Shown here piece after piece: positions 16,626 to 24,292 of a stretch of 37,420 bases of DNA (positions are counted from its first letter, which is position 1; each line of letters opens with the position of its first letter). The stretch covers positions 1-37,420 of the forward strand of contig JADIIM010000017.1 of NCBI GenBank assembly GCA_015351705.1, read 5' to 3'. The stretch comes from Aeromicrobium sp. Lineage in GTDB: Bacteria; Actinomycetota; Coriobacteriia; Anaerosomatales; Anaerosomataceae. The notes beneath the pieces were generated by a model. The model had not been told where the DNA came from and ran no database searches. It was given only the letters and a program-made list of their open reading frames with translations. Made by a program: the position numbers and the translations under genes.

Positions 16626-18322
16626 GCACCTCGAGCGCGCAGCACACCAGTCCCGGCGCGATCGCGGCGCGGCTGCTCGGCGACCCCGCGCGCATCTCGG
16701 TCCTGCTCGCAGGGGCATCGTATCCGGCCGCACTCTGGTCCGGCGCCGACCTGCGCTTCGTCTGGATGAACCGCGTCTTCGAGGACCTGCTCGAGGACGT
16801 GCGGCCGCAATGGGACTTGCTCGGCATGCCGGTCCGTGGCTTCCTGTCGGACTCGCATGCGGCGTCGACGTTCATCAACGTCGCCTACACCGGCGAGCCG
16901 GCGACCGTCCCGGCGTACGAGTACCGTGCGTCCTGGGGCGAGGTGACCTACTGGCAGCTCTCGTATCTCCCGGTCCCGGGCAAGATCGGCGATCCGTACG
17001 ACGTGCTGCTCCTGGCCGTCGACGTCACTCCGGCGGTCATCGCCCGGCGCGTCGACGAGGAGCGCGCCAGCGACCTGCGACGCGCGCTCGACCTCATCGA
17101 CGTCACCGTCCTTTCCTCGCTCGATGCCGAGGACATCCTGCAGCGGGTGCTCATCGAGGCCACCGAAGCGCTCGACGCCGACTGGGGCTGGATCGCCGAG
17201 CGCGACAGTGGCGGCTGGGTGTTCCGCAACGTCCACGGATGGCCCGCCGAGATGACCGGGCTGCGCTTCGCCGAGGACGACCTGTCGCTGCCGGGTCTTG
17301 CGGCCCGGGAGGGCCGCGTGGTCGCGGTTGCGCAGTCCGACGCCAGCGCACGCGAGCACTTCGAGCTCATGCTCAAGCACGACGTGGGCGCCTTCGCGCT
17401 CGTGCCGGTGAAGAGCCGCGGGGAGATCGTGGACGTGCTCGGCTTCTGCTGGGACGCGGACATCACGTTCAGCTCCGCGCACACCGAGTTGCTCCGGAAG
17501 CTCGAGTTGTCGCTTTCGCTTGCACTCGAGAACGCTCGGCAGCATGCCGCTGAGCGGCGACTGAACCGGACGCTGCGGAGCGCCTTCTTCAGCGCGCCGG
17601 CGGCCATCCCGGGCTTTGAGATGGGGCATCTGTACCACTCGATGTCGGGCAGGGGAGCGGTCGGCGGGGACTTCTACGACGTGATGTCGCTGCCCGGAGA
17701 CCGGGTGGGTGTGCTCATCGGCGATGTGTCCGGGCACGGGGCAGAGGCCGCCGGCCTGACGGCGCTCGTCAAGAGCGCGATGCGTGCCGAGGCGCTCCGT
17801 CTGCCGTCGCCCGAGTCGATCATGGACCGCGCCAACGAACTCGTCGTCCACGGTGCGGCGACCAACGAGTTCGTCTCGGCGTTCTTCGGCCTGATCGACG
17901 GCGCGACCGGCTCGATGGCCTACAGCATGGCGGGGCATCCGCCGCCCGTGCTGCTTCGAGCGGGCTCGGAGCCGGTGTTGCTCGCCGCCGACGGGTGCGT
18001 GCTCGGCGTGGCGGGCGGCGCACGCTACGAGAACCACGTCGCCACACTCGACGTGGGCGACCTGCTCGTGCTGTACACAGACGGGTTGACCGAGGCCCGG
18101 TCCCCGTCGGGCGGCGCGTACGGGACCGAGCGTCTTCTCGACGCGGTCCGCGCTGCTGGCGACGGTCCGGCGGACCGGGTGCCGGAGTCCGTCTTCTTCT
18201 CGGCGTTCAGTCACGCCGGCGGGACGCTCACCGACGACATCGCGATCGTCGCGCTCCGGCGCACCGAGCCCGCGCCCGGTGGCCATCAGGAGCGCCTGGA
18301 GCTTGCCTCGGCCGTCGCATGA
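16622..18322 (+). CDS. PAS-GAF-SpoIIE (PP2C-type) serine phosphatase
   Basis: 566 residues. GTG at 16622 is the first possible start after an in-frame stop at 16586. A PAS-like domain spans about 20-140 (FVWMNRVFEDLLE, YWQLSYLPVPG), a GAF domain about 155-305 (DADWGWIAERD, HDVGAFALVPVKSRGEIVDVLGF), and the SpoIIE/RsbU phosphatase domain about 320-545. The latter has GGDFYDVM, VLIGDVSGHG, AGHPPPVLL, LVLYTDGLTEAR and DDIAIVALR, which hold the metal-binding Asp residues. Such enzymes dephosphorylate anti-sigma-factor antagonists, so it likely feeds a partner-switching pathway in response to a signal bound by PAS or GAF. No membrane segment, so cytoplasmic. No antagonist or anti-sigma gene is adjacent. 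Confidence 0.93.
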   Translation: MSTSSAQHTSPGAIAARLLGDPARISVLLAGASYPAALWSGADLRFVWMNRVFEDLLEDVRPQWDLLGMPVRGFLSDSHAASTFINVAYTGEPATVPAYEYRASWGEVTYWQLSYLPVPGKIGDPYDVLLLAVDVTPAVIARRVDEERASDLRRALDLIDVTVLSSLDAEDILQRVLIEATEALDADWGWIAERDSGGWVFRNVHGWPAEMTGLRFAEDDLSLPGLAAREGRVVAVAQSDASAREHFELMLKHDVGAFALVPVKSRGEIVDVLGFCWDADITFSSAHTELLRKLELSLSLALENARQHAAERRLNRTLRSAFFSAPAAIPGFEMGHLYHSMSGRGAVGGDFYDVMSLPGDRVGVLIGDVSGHGAEAAGLTALVKSAMRAEALRLPSPESIMDRANELVVHGAATNEFVSAFFGLIDGATGSMAYSMAGHPPPVLLRAGSEPVLLAADGCVLGVAGGARYENHVATLDVGDLLVLYTDGLTEARSPSGGAYGTERLLDAVRAAGDGPADRVPESVFFSAFSHAGGTLTDDIAIVALRRTEPAPGGHQERLELASAVA

Positions 18323-18338
18323 GGTAGGTCCGCGCGCC

Positions 18339-18367
18339 TTTACACGCCAGCGCCAGACCCATACAGT
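18339..18367 (+). promoter_or_regulatory. Housekeeping promoter for the zinc-ribbon gene
   Basis: TTTACA (18339-18344), 17 nt, TACAGT (18362-18367). Transcription would start near 18374, 26 nt before the ATG at 18400. Confidence 0.65.
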
Positions 18368-18399
18368 CGTGTGAGGGTCACGAGCGAAGGGGGCTGGCG

Positions 18400-19422
18400 A
18401 TGCGCTGTCCGAACTGTCAGGCGGAGCTCCGCGAAGGTGCGGCGTTCTGTGGATCGTGTGGCGCGACCGTGCCGAGTGCGGCGGATGTCCCACCTGCACC
18501 GCCCGTCGAGCCGGAGCCGACTCCACCCGCGCCGCCTGAGCCCGCGCCGTCAAGCCCACCGCAGCCCACCGAGCCGCTGCCCGAGCCCACCCAGCCGCTT
18601 CCCGCAGCGGTCGCTGTGCCCGCGTATGATCAGGGCGCGTACCAGCAGGCGGCCTACGACCCGGCCGCGTATCAACAGCCCGGCGCGCCGGGCGCTCCTG
18701 CTGGACAGCCTCCCAAGAAGAACAAGACAGGTCTCATCATCGCGATCGTCGTGATCGTGCTCCTCGGGCTGTGCGGGTGCACCGTCGCCGGGCTGTTCAT
18801 GTTCACGCCGATCTTCAGCGACATGTCCGAGGTGCCGACCGCGCCTCCATCCGATCCGGTCGTGGTTCCGGAGGAGCCCGTGGCGGAACCGATGGGGTAC
18901 GCGAGCGCCGAAGAGGCGGTCGTGGCCTTCCTCAGTGAGCAAGACATCGGCGACTGGGTGTACCAGGTCTACGATGAGATCGACGACACGGCCGTCTACT
19001 GGGCAGGGCCTCCCAACAGCGAGTGGGCGGTCGAGATCGTCGTGCAACAGGGTCCGGACGGGTCGTGGGAGGTCGTGAGCTACGAGGGTCTCGACTTCGG
19101 TGGCGGGGACGTGGGCGAAGGTGGGCTGTCCCCACAGGACCAGGCCATCGAGGTGGTCGGCGAGCATCTGTATGCGGTCAAGCAGGACCGCGGGAACGAT
19201 GCCCAGGCGCTGACCGTGGACCCGATCCGCTCCGATCCCATCTCGGCGCAGGAGTCGGCCGGGATGCTGGACTCCTTCGAGGTGACCGAGGCGCGCGCCC
19301 AGTCCGATGGCAGCTTCTGGGTCCGCTCGATCCAGTACTGGCAGTGGGGGACCGAGCGCTGGGAGTACTGGGTGGTGCCCACCGACATGGGTTACCGCAT
19401 CGCCGACATCCGGGAGTGGTGA
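18400..19422 (+). CDS. Zinc-ribbon, proline-rich single-pass membrane protein
   Basis: 340 residues; GAAGGGGG lies upstream of the ATG. The N-terminus is a four-cysteine zinc ribbon, CPNCQAEL to CGSCG (residues 3-20). A Pro/Glu/Ala-rich linker (about 28-75) and a Tyr/Gln/Ala stretch with repeated AYQQ/AYDP units (about 76-100) follow. One strong membrane helix (about 110-135, GLIIAIVVIVLLGLCG) has a KKNK stop before it, so the ribbon is cytoplasmic and the C-terminal 200 residues are outside. That outer part looks like a small alpha/beta domain repeated or related to NTF2-like/DUF4878-type domains (ASAEEAVVAFL and later WEVVSYEG), but I do not recognise it with certainty. Function unknown. 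Confidence 0.75.
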   Translation: MRCPNCQAELREGAAFCGSCGATVPSAADVPPAPPVEPEPTPPAPPEPAPSSPPQPTEPLPEPTQPLPAAVAVPAYDQGAYQQAAYDPAAYQQPGAPGAPAGQPPKKNKTGLIIAIVVIVLLGLCGCTVAGLFMFTPIFSDMSEVPTAPPSDPVVVPEEPVAEPMGYASAEEAVVAFLSEQDIGDWVYQVYDEIDDTAVYWAGPPNSEWAVEIVVQQGPDGSWEVVSYEGLDFGGGDVGEGGLSPQDQAIEVVGEHLYAVKQDRGNDAQALTVDPIRSDPISAQESAGMLDSFEVTEARAQSDGSFWVRSIQYWQWGTERWEYWVVPTDMGYRIADIREW

Positions 19423-19524
19423 CCTTCCCGCGAGCTTCGCTGAACGGTGTGTGCCGGACCTGTCGCTGTGGCACAATCGCAGAGGCCGTCTTGAGAGGCC
19501 GACCCGATCGTGCGGAGGTAGCCC

Positions 19525-19650
19525 GTGGAGTTGCGCTTCCATAGCCCGTACCGCGGATGGGTGACCGGTCTGCTCACCGAGCTCGGCGTCTTCTTCGGGT
19601 TCCTCATCGCCATGGCGCTGCTCGCGCTCGTGGCATCGTGGATAGCCTGA
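19525..19650 (+). CDS. 41-residue single-pass membrane peptide upstream of trkH-like gene
   Basis: GTG at 19525 with GGAGGT at 19514-19519, an ideal ribosome-binding site. The peptide begins MELRFHSPYRGW, then an uninterrupted membrane helix from about residue 20 (GVFFGFLIAMALLALVASWI), and stops 9 nt before the transporter gene, which has no good site of its own. Small single-helix subunits are known for other potassium systems (KdpF in Kdp), so a stabilising or regulatory role for the transporter is a reasonable guess. I know no family with this sequence. Confidence 0.7.
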   Translation: MELRFHSPYRGWVTGLLTELGVFFGFLIAMALLALVASWIA

Positions 19651-19659
19651 GCCACGGCG

Positions 19660-21177
19660 ATGTGGGTCGGAGTCCGCAAGCGGGAACTGGGCGCCATCGC
19701 CCACTACACCGGGCTGCTTGTCGCCAGCCTCGCCCTCGTCATGGTCGTTCCGCTCGTGACCGCGCTCCTGTCCGCCGAGTGGGACCCGGCGCTCGACTAC
19801 GCTTGTGGCATCGGCGTGGCCGCCGCGTTCGGCTTCCTGCTCGCCCAGGGAGCCCCTCGCGGCGCTCACATCAATCGGCGCGACGCGCTCATCGTGACGG
19901 CGCTGTCCTGGCTCGCGGGTTCGCTGGTAGCTGCGGTGCCGCTCGCGCTCTCGGGTCACTACGGGAGCTTTCTTGACGCCTTCTTCGACGCGATCTCGGG
20001 TCTCACGACCTCCGGACTCACGCTCGTGCAGGACCTCGACCACCTGGCCTCGGCTCACAACATGTGGCGTCATCTGCTGCATCTGGTCGGCGGGCAGGGG
20101 ATCGTCGTCGCCGCTCTGTCGGTGGCGCTCGGGCTGCGCGGGGGCGGCGCGATGTCGCTCTACATCGCCGAGGGTCGTGACGAGCGCATCATGCCCAATG
20201 TGATGAACACGGCGCGCTTCATCTGGTTCGTCACGGCAGTCTACGTGCTGGCGGGCACGCTTGTCTTGAGCGTCGTCAACATGGTCGCAGGCATGGAGAT
20301 CGGCCGGAGTGTGCTGCATGGCTTCTGGGCGACGGTCGCCTGCTACGACACCGGCGGTTTCGGGCCGACGTCGATGAACGCGCTCTACTACCACAGCCCG
20401 GTCTTTGAGATCGTCACCATGACGCTGATGTTGGCCGGCACACTCAACTTCAACCTGCACGCCGACCTGTGGCGCGGCGACCGCACGGAGATCTTCAAGA
20501 ACCTTGAGGCGCGCGCCCTGGCGATCAACATCGCTATCCTGAGCGTGGCCGTGGGCCTCGGGCTTGCCGTCGCCGGTGCGTATGCGACACCTGCCGAGGT
20601 GCTGCGCAAGGGTCTCTACCATCTGATCTCGGCCAACTCGGGCACGGGGCATCAGACCGTCTACGCCTCGCAGTGGGCGACCGGCTTTGGCGGACTCGCG
20701 TTCGCCGCCATCATCCTCGCGATGGCTTTCGGTGGTATGGCGTCGTCGACCGCAGGCGGCATCAAGGCGCTGCGGCTCGGCTTGATCGTCAAGGGCGTGG
20801 TGCTGCGCATCCGGGAGTCGATCGCACCGGGCAGCGCCGTCATCAGGAGTACGTACCACCACCTCGTTGACGTGCCGCTCACCGCCGATGTGCTCGCCAA
20901 CGCGCTCATGCTGTTCACCCTGTACACGGTGACGTACATCAGCGGCGCGATGATCGGGGCCGCATACGGCTATCCGGCGGGCGACGCCCTGTTCGAGTCG
21001 GTCTCGGCGACGGCGAACGTGGGGCTGTCGACCGGGATCACCGCGCCGGGGATGCCCGCGGGCCTGAAGATCGTGTACATCCTGCAGATGTGGGCCGGCC
21101 GCCTGGAGTTCATCGCGCTGTTCGCGCTCGTGGCGAGCGTGTTCGCAGCCGCGCGGCGCCGGAGGGCCGGGGCATGA
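19660..21177 (+). CDS. TrkH/KtrB-family potassium uptake protein
   Basis: 505 residues, strongly hydrophobic. The four pore loops of the Trk/Ktr/HKT superfamily are visible, each with a filter glycine: DAISGLTTSGLTL, CYDTGGFGPTS, SANSGTGHQT and SATANVGLSTGIT. Between them lie the paired membrane helices of the four MPM repeats. The intramembrane loop region is FGGMASSTAGGIKALR in the third repeat, typical of TrkH/KtrB. It imports K+ (or Na+) down the membrane potential. The usual cytoplasmic TrkA/KtrA subunit is not in the window. The gene overlaps the next one by ATGA (21174-21177). Confidence 0.92.
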   Translation: MWVGVRKRELGAIAHYTGLLVASLALVMVVPLVTALLSAEWDPALDYACGIGVAAAFGFLLAQGAPRGAHINRRDALIVTALSWLAGSLVAAVPLALSGHYGSFLDAFFDAISGLTTSGLTLVQDLDHLASAHNMWRHLLHLVGGQGIVVAALSVALGLRGGGAMSLYIAEGRDERIMPNVMNTARFIWFVTAVYVLAGTLVLSVVNMVAGMEIGRSVLHGFWATVACYDTGGFGPTSMNALYYHSPVFEIVTMTLMLAGTLNFNLHADLWRGDRTEIFKNLEARALAINIAILSVAVGLGLAVAGAYATPAEVLRKGLYHLISANSGTGHQTVYASQWATGFGGLAFAAIILAMAFGGMASSTAGGIKALRLGLIVKGVVLRIRESIAPGSAVIRSTYHHLVDVPLTADVLANALMLFTLYTVTYISGAMIGAAYGYPAGDALFESVSATANVGLSTGITAPGMPAGLKIVYILQMWAGRLEFIALFALVASVFAAARRRRAGA

Positions 21178-21707
21178 GACGCGCGGCTCTCGTACTCGCA
21201 GTCGCCTCGCTTCTTCTGGTTGCAGCGCCGGCGTTCGCGTCCGGGGCGGCGGTCGATGCGACCGGCCCCGAGCTCGTGTCGTCCGACGGCGCACTCGATG
21301 GCAGCACCGTCCGGTTCACCGGTGAGGTCATCAGCGAGCCGCTCGCGGGTGGCGATGGCCACGTCTGGGTGAACGTGCTTGCCGATGGCACGGCCATCGG
21401 CGTGTGGACTCCGCGGGACCTCGCCGAGGGCGTCGAGGTCTTCGGCCGGTACAGCCACACCGGCGATGTCGTACGGGTGACCGGGGTCCTGAACGAGACC
21501 TGCGAAGCGCACGGTGGCGATCTCGACGTGCACGCGCAGCACATCGAGATCATCAAGCGGGGTGAGCGACGGGAGCATCCGGCGGACTGGTGGAAGCTCG
21601 GTGCGGGCCTGGCCGGGCTCTTGGCAGCATACGCGGGTTGGCGGAGGATGCGCCGACTCGAAGAAGGGAGCCTGAGTGACCGCGACGACCCGCGGCTTCG
21701 CCAGTGA
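21174..21707 (+). CDS. Membrane-anchored OB-fold-like exported protein
   Basis: 177 residues from the ATG at 21174, which overlaps the transporter stop. A signal peptide (about 1-24, LVLAVASLLLVAAPAFA) leads into one beta-rich domain (about 30-130): VRFTGEVISEPLAGGDGHVWVNV, AIGVWTPRDLA, GDVVRVTGVLNETC and DLDVHAQHIEII. This is the pattern of an OB-fold of the tRNA_anti/YdeI type. A second membrane helix (about 145-160, WKLGAGLAGLLAAYAGW) anchors the C-terminus. The ligand is unknown; strict coupling to the potassium transporter suggests a shared job. The end overlaps the aldolase gene by 32 nt. Confidence 0.65.
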   Translation: MRRAALVLAVASLLLVAAPAFASGAAVDATGPELVSSDGALDGSTVRFTGEVISEPLAGGDGHVWVNVLADGTAIGVWTPRDLAEGVEVFGRYSHTGDVVRVTGVLNETCEAHGGDLDVHAQHIEIIKRGERREHPADWWKLGAGLAGLLAAYAGWRRMRRLEEGSLSDRDDPRLRQ

Positions 21708-22719
21708 CAACGCCGCCAGCGTGCACCCCGACGTACTCGCCGCGATCGCGGAGGCCAACGTCGGGCACGCGCACGCCTACGGCTACGACCGGTGGACCCA
21801 TCGCGCCGAGGATCTGATCCGGGAGCACTTCGGCGAGCGGGCCGAGGCGTTCTTCGTCTTCAACGGCACCGGTGCGAACGTGACCGCGCTCCAGGCGCTC
21901 ATGCGTACCTACGAGTACGTCATCTGTCCGGTCACCGCGCACATCAACGTGGACGAGTGCGGCGCCCCGGAGCGGTTCACCGGCGCCAAGCTCGTTGCGG
22001 TCCCCACTCCCGACGGAAAGCTCACGCCGGCCCTTGTCGAGGGCGCGATCGACGGCGTGGGATTCGAGCACCACTCGCAGCCCCGCGTGGTCTCCATCAC
22101 GCAGTCGACCGAGTACGGCACGGTCTACACCCCCGACGAGATCGCCGCACTGGCGGCCGTTGCGCGGACTCACGGTCTGGCGATCCACGTGGACGGCGCG
22201 CGGCTCGCCAACGCCGCCGCATCGCTGGGGTGCACGCTCGGCGAGGCGTGCGAGGGCGCGGACGTGGTGAGCTTCGGCGCCACCAAGAACGGCGCGATGC
22301 TCGCCGAGGCGGTCATCTTCCGGGACCCCGCCCTTGCGGAAGGCTTCCGCTACCTGCGCAAGCAAAGCGCGCAGCTCTGCTCGAAGATGCGGTTCGTCTC
22401 GGCGCAGTTCATCGCGCTGCTAGAAGGCGATCTGTGGCGCGACAACGCGGCGCACGCCAACCGCATGGCGACACGTCTGGCCGAGGGCGTGATCGGACTG
22501 CGCGGCGTTCGCGTGACGCAGCCGGTGCAGGCCAACGAGGTCTTCGCCGTGCTCCCGCGGGAGGTGATCGCGCCGCTGCAGGAGCGCTACGACTTCTATA
22601 CGTGGGACGAGCCTGCGAGCGAGGTCCGGTGGGTCACCAGCTGGGACACCACCGAAGATGACGTCGACCGTTTCGTCGGCGCCGTCGCTGAAGCGACGCG
22701 GACGGCGGACGGGGCCTGA
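21676..22719 (+). CDS. ltaE: Low-specificity L-threonine aldolase
   Basis: 347 residues from the GTG at 21676 with AAGGGAG at 6-nt spacing; the start lies inside the previous gene. It is a fold-type I PLP enzyme: FASDNAASVHPDVLAAI is the family N-terminus, FVFNGTGANVTAL holds the phosphate contact, HVDGARLANAA contains the PLP-binding Asp and Arg, and VSFGATKNGAM contains the Schiff-base Lys. It splits L-threonine or allo-threonine to glycine and acetaldehyde in the cytoplasm. The position behind transporter genes looks like packing and not shared function. Confidence 0.9.
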   Translation: MTATTRGFASDNAASVHPDVLAAIAEANVGHAHAYGYDRWTHRAEDLIREHFGERAEAFFVFNGTGANVTALQALMRTYEYVICPVTAHINVDECGAPERFTGAKLVAVPTPDGKLTPALVEGAIDGVGFEHHSQPRVVSITQSTEYGTVYTPDEIAALAAVARTHGLAIHVDGARLANAAASLGCTLGEACEGADVVSFGATKNGAMLAEAVIFRDPALAEGFRYLRKQSAQLCSKMRFVSAQFIALLEGDLWRDNAAHANRMATRLAEGVIGLRGVRVTQPVQANEVFAVLPREVIAPLQERYDFYTWDEPASEVRWVTSWDTTEDDVDRFVGAVAEATRTADGA

Positions 22720-22737
22720 GGGGCGATACGGCCGTGC

Positions 22738-23214
22738 TCAGGCGCGCGTACCGCCTGCCCGTGCCCTGATCTCGGCCACGACTTCGTCGGCGTGGCCCTC
22801 CAGCTTCACATTGTGCCACGCGCGGGCCACGGTCCCGTCGGGCGCTATGAGGAACGTGCGGCGCTTGGCCGAAACCCCGAGTACCTCACGTGCGCCGTAC
22901 GCATCGATGATCGTCTTCGAGGTGTCTGAGATCATCGGGAAGGTGAGGTCGAACTTGTCGATGAAGCGCTGCTGCACCTCCGGCTTGTCCGCCGAGACGC
23001 CCACGACCAGGGTGTTCAAGGACTCCAGTTCCGCGGCGTGCGCCTGGAAGTCCTTGGCCTCGTGGGTTCAACCGGGGGTGTTGGCGCGTGGATAGAAGTA
23101 CACGACGACCCACTTCCCGAGGTGGTCGGCGAGCGTGAACGCGCCGTTGCCAGTGGCGGTCGCCTCGATGGCGGGTGCCGGCATTCCTGCGTCGAGTACC
23201 ACGGTCTCGGGCAT
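22738..23214 (-). CDS. Selenocysteine-containing peroxiredoxin (BCP/PrxQ-like), UGA-encoded Sec49
   Basis: 158 residues if the in-frame TGA at 23068-23070 is read as selenocysteine; a standard caller sees two fragments. Start ATG at 23214 is preceded by GAGGAGGGA. Residues 36-48 read VVVYFYPRANTPG, the peroxiredoxin active-site approach, and the next codon, where all BCP/PrxQ enzymes have the peroxidatic Cys of TPGCT, is TGA. The frame continues without error as THEAKDFQ and VVGVSADKPEVQQRF, then TFLIAPDGTVARAWHNVK, all expected for the family. No other Cys exists in the protein, so the resolving Cys of PrxQ is absent (a 1-Sec type). It would reduce peroxides with an external thiol donor. A nonsense mutation or sequencing error is the alternative. 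Confidence 0.82.
23017..23056 (-). promoter_or_regulatory. Bacterial SECIS-like hairpin
   Basis: Starting 11 nt after the UGA on the minus strand, CAAGGACT-T-CCAG pairs with CTGG-AGTCCTTG: 12 bp with one bulged U. The 15-nt apical region starts with G and can fold further (GCG with CGC). Position, bulged U and a G at the loop start fit elements bound by SelB in bacterial selenoprotein mRNAs. Confidence 0.6.
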
Positions 23215-23321
23215 CGTCCCTCCTCGGGGGCTGGTGTGGCGCGCCGGCGGGAACCGGCACTCGGAGAGTACGTACCACCTGCGGTAGGATACGTCCCAGT
23301 GCATCGAGCGAAAGGCCCCAC

Positions 23322-23807
23322 GTGTCCCGGTTCCCTTCAATGCGGGCGAGCGATCTCGACGGACGCGAGTACGACCTCCCGGGAGGTCTGCCCGCCGGCC
23401 CGCAGGTCGTACTCATCGCCTCCAAGCGGTGGCAGCAGGTCCTCATCGAGATGTGGCGCGCGTGGCTCCGCCGGATCGAGCGGGACGTGCCGGCACTCGA
23501 GATATGGGAACTGGCGCTTCTGCCGAAGGTGTATGCGCCGGCGCGCCCGGTGATCGACGGCGGCATGCGGGCGGGGATCGCCGACCCGGCCGCGCGCCGT
23601 CGCACGCTGACGGCGTACGTGGATCTCTCGCGCTGCGCCGAGGAGATCGGCGTGTCCGACTTCGAGACGGTGCACGCGACGCTGCTGGGTCCGGATGGCG
23701 ACCTGGTGTGGCGGGCGAGCGGCAAGCCGACCGCCGATGACACGGAGCGATTGGAGCACGTGCTGGCCTGGTGGAGCACTGATGCGGCCGCCGGCGTGAA
23801 GGTGTGA
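23322..23807 (+). CDS. Thioredoxin-fold protein without CxxC
   Basis: 161 residues from the GTG at 23322, which has AAAGG at 7-nt spacing; the in-frame ATG at 23340 has no such site. The layout resembles a thioredoxin/ATP10-like fold: QVVLIASKRWQQVLIEMW stands at the usual active-site helix, then ELALLPKVYAPARPVIDGGM, TAYVDLSRC and HATLLGPDGDLVWRASGKPT (the strand-turn-strand of redoxins). No CxxC exists; the only Cys is in LSRCAEE. It diverges from the selenoprotein peroxiredoxin across 107 nt. It could be a non-catalytic redoxin. Function unknown. Confidence 0.65.
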   Translation: MSRFPSMRASDLDGREYDLPGGLPAGPQVVLIASKRWQQVLIEMWRAWLRRIERDVPALEIWELALLPKVYAPARPVIDGGMRAGIADPAARRRTLTAYVDLSRCAEEIGVSDFETVHATLLGPDGDLVWRASGKPTADDTERLEHVLAWWSTDAAAGVKV

Positions 23808-23817
23808 GGTGCACGCC

Positions 23818-24291
23818 ATGCGCTACCTGGTCGATGGCTACAACGTGACGCGTCGTGACCCGGCCACCTCGGGGCTCTCGCTCGAGGAGCAGCGAGTGGC
23901 GCTTGCCGCGCGGCTTGCGGTCCGTGGTGCGGACCTGCTCGGCCGAGGCGCGATCGTCGTGGTGTTCGACGGTCGCAGCGGCGGCGGGGCGGACAGCCGA
24001 CGCGGGAGTGTGGAGGTTCGCTACTCGCGTGACGAGTCCGCCGACGACCTGATCGCCCGGCTTGCCGCACGCGGGGACGTGGTCGTAACCTCCGACAGTG
24101 GCCTTGCCGACCGCGTGACCGGCGCGGGTGCGCGCGTGGTGCCCGCCGAGACGTGCCTCGAGGGTCGGCGGCCGAGGCCCAGGGGCGGCCGCTTCGCTGC
24201 GGCGAGTGCGGGACTGCCGCCGGGCGCTAACGAGATCACGCGCGAGCTCAAGGAGCTCTGGCTGACCGGGGACGACACGGACGGGGAGTGA
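23818..24291 (+). CDS. YacP-like NYN domain ribonuclease
   Basis: 157 residues from the ATG at 23818, with GAGGTG 7 nt upstream. YLVDGYNV at the start carries the first metal-binding Asp of NYN/PIN-like nucleases; VVVFDGR and VVVTSDSGLADRV carry the others. The middle EVRYSRDESADDLI matches the YacP/Rae1 group (DUF901). Bacillus Rae1 cleaves mRNA in the ribosomal A site; in this organism that activity is inferred. The tail is basic and ends with EITRELKELW. It is 10 nt after the redoxin gene and 1 nt before the DUF554 gene, so probably one operon. Confidence 0.85.
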   Translation: MRYLVDGYNVTRRDPATSGLSLEEQRVALAARLAVRGADLLGRGAIVVVFDGRSGGGADSRRGSVEVRYSRDESADDLIARLAARGDVVVTSDSGLADRVTGAGARVVPAETCLEGRRPRPRGGRFAAASAGLPPGANEITRELKELWLTGDDTDGE

Positions 24292-24292
24292 G

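Noticed and set aside
22738-23214. Pseudogene or frameshifted peroxiredoxin
   Set aside because: There is no frame change; the single in-frame TGA falls exactly on the catalytic position and is followed by a SECIS-like hairpin. A sequencing error cannot be fully excluded.
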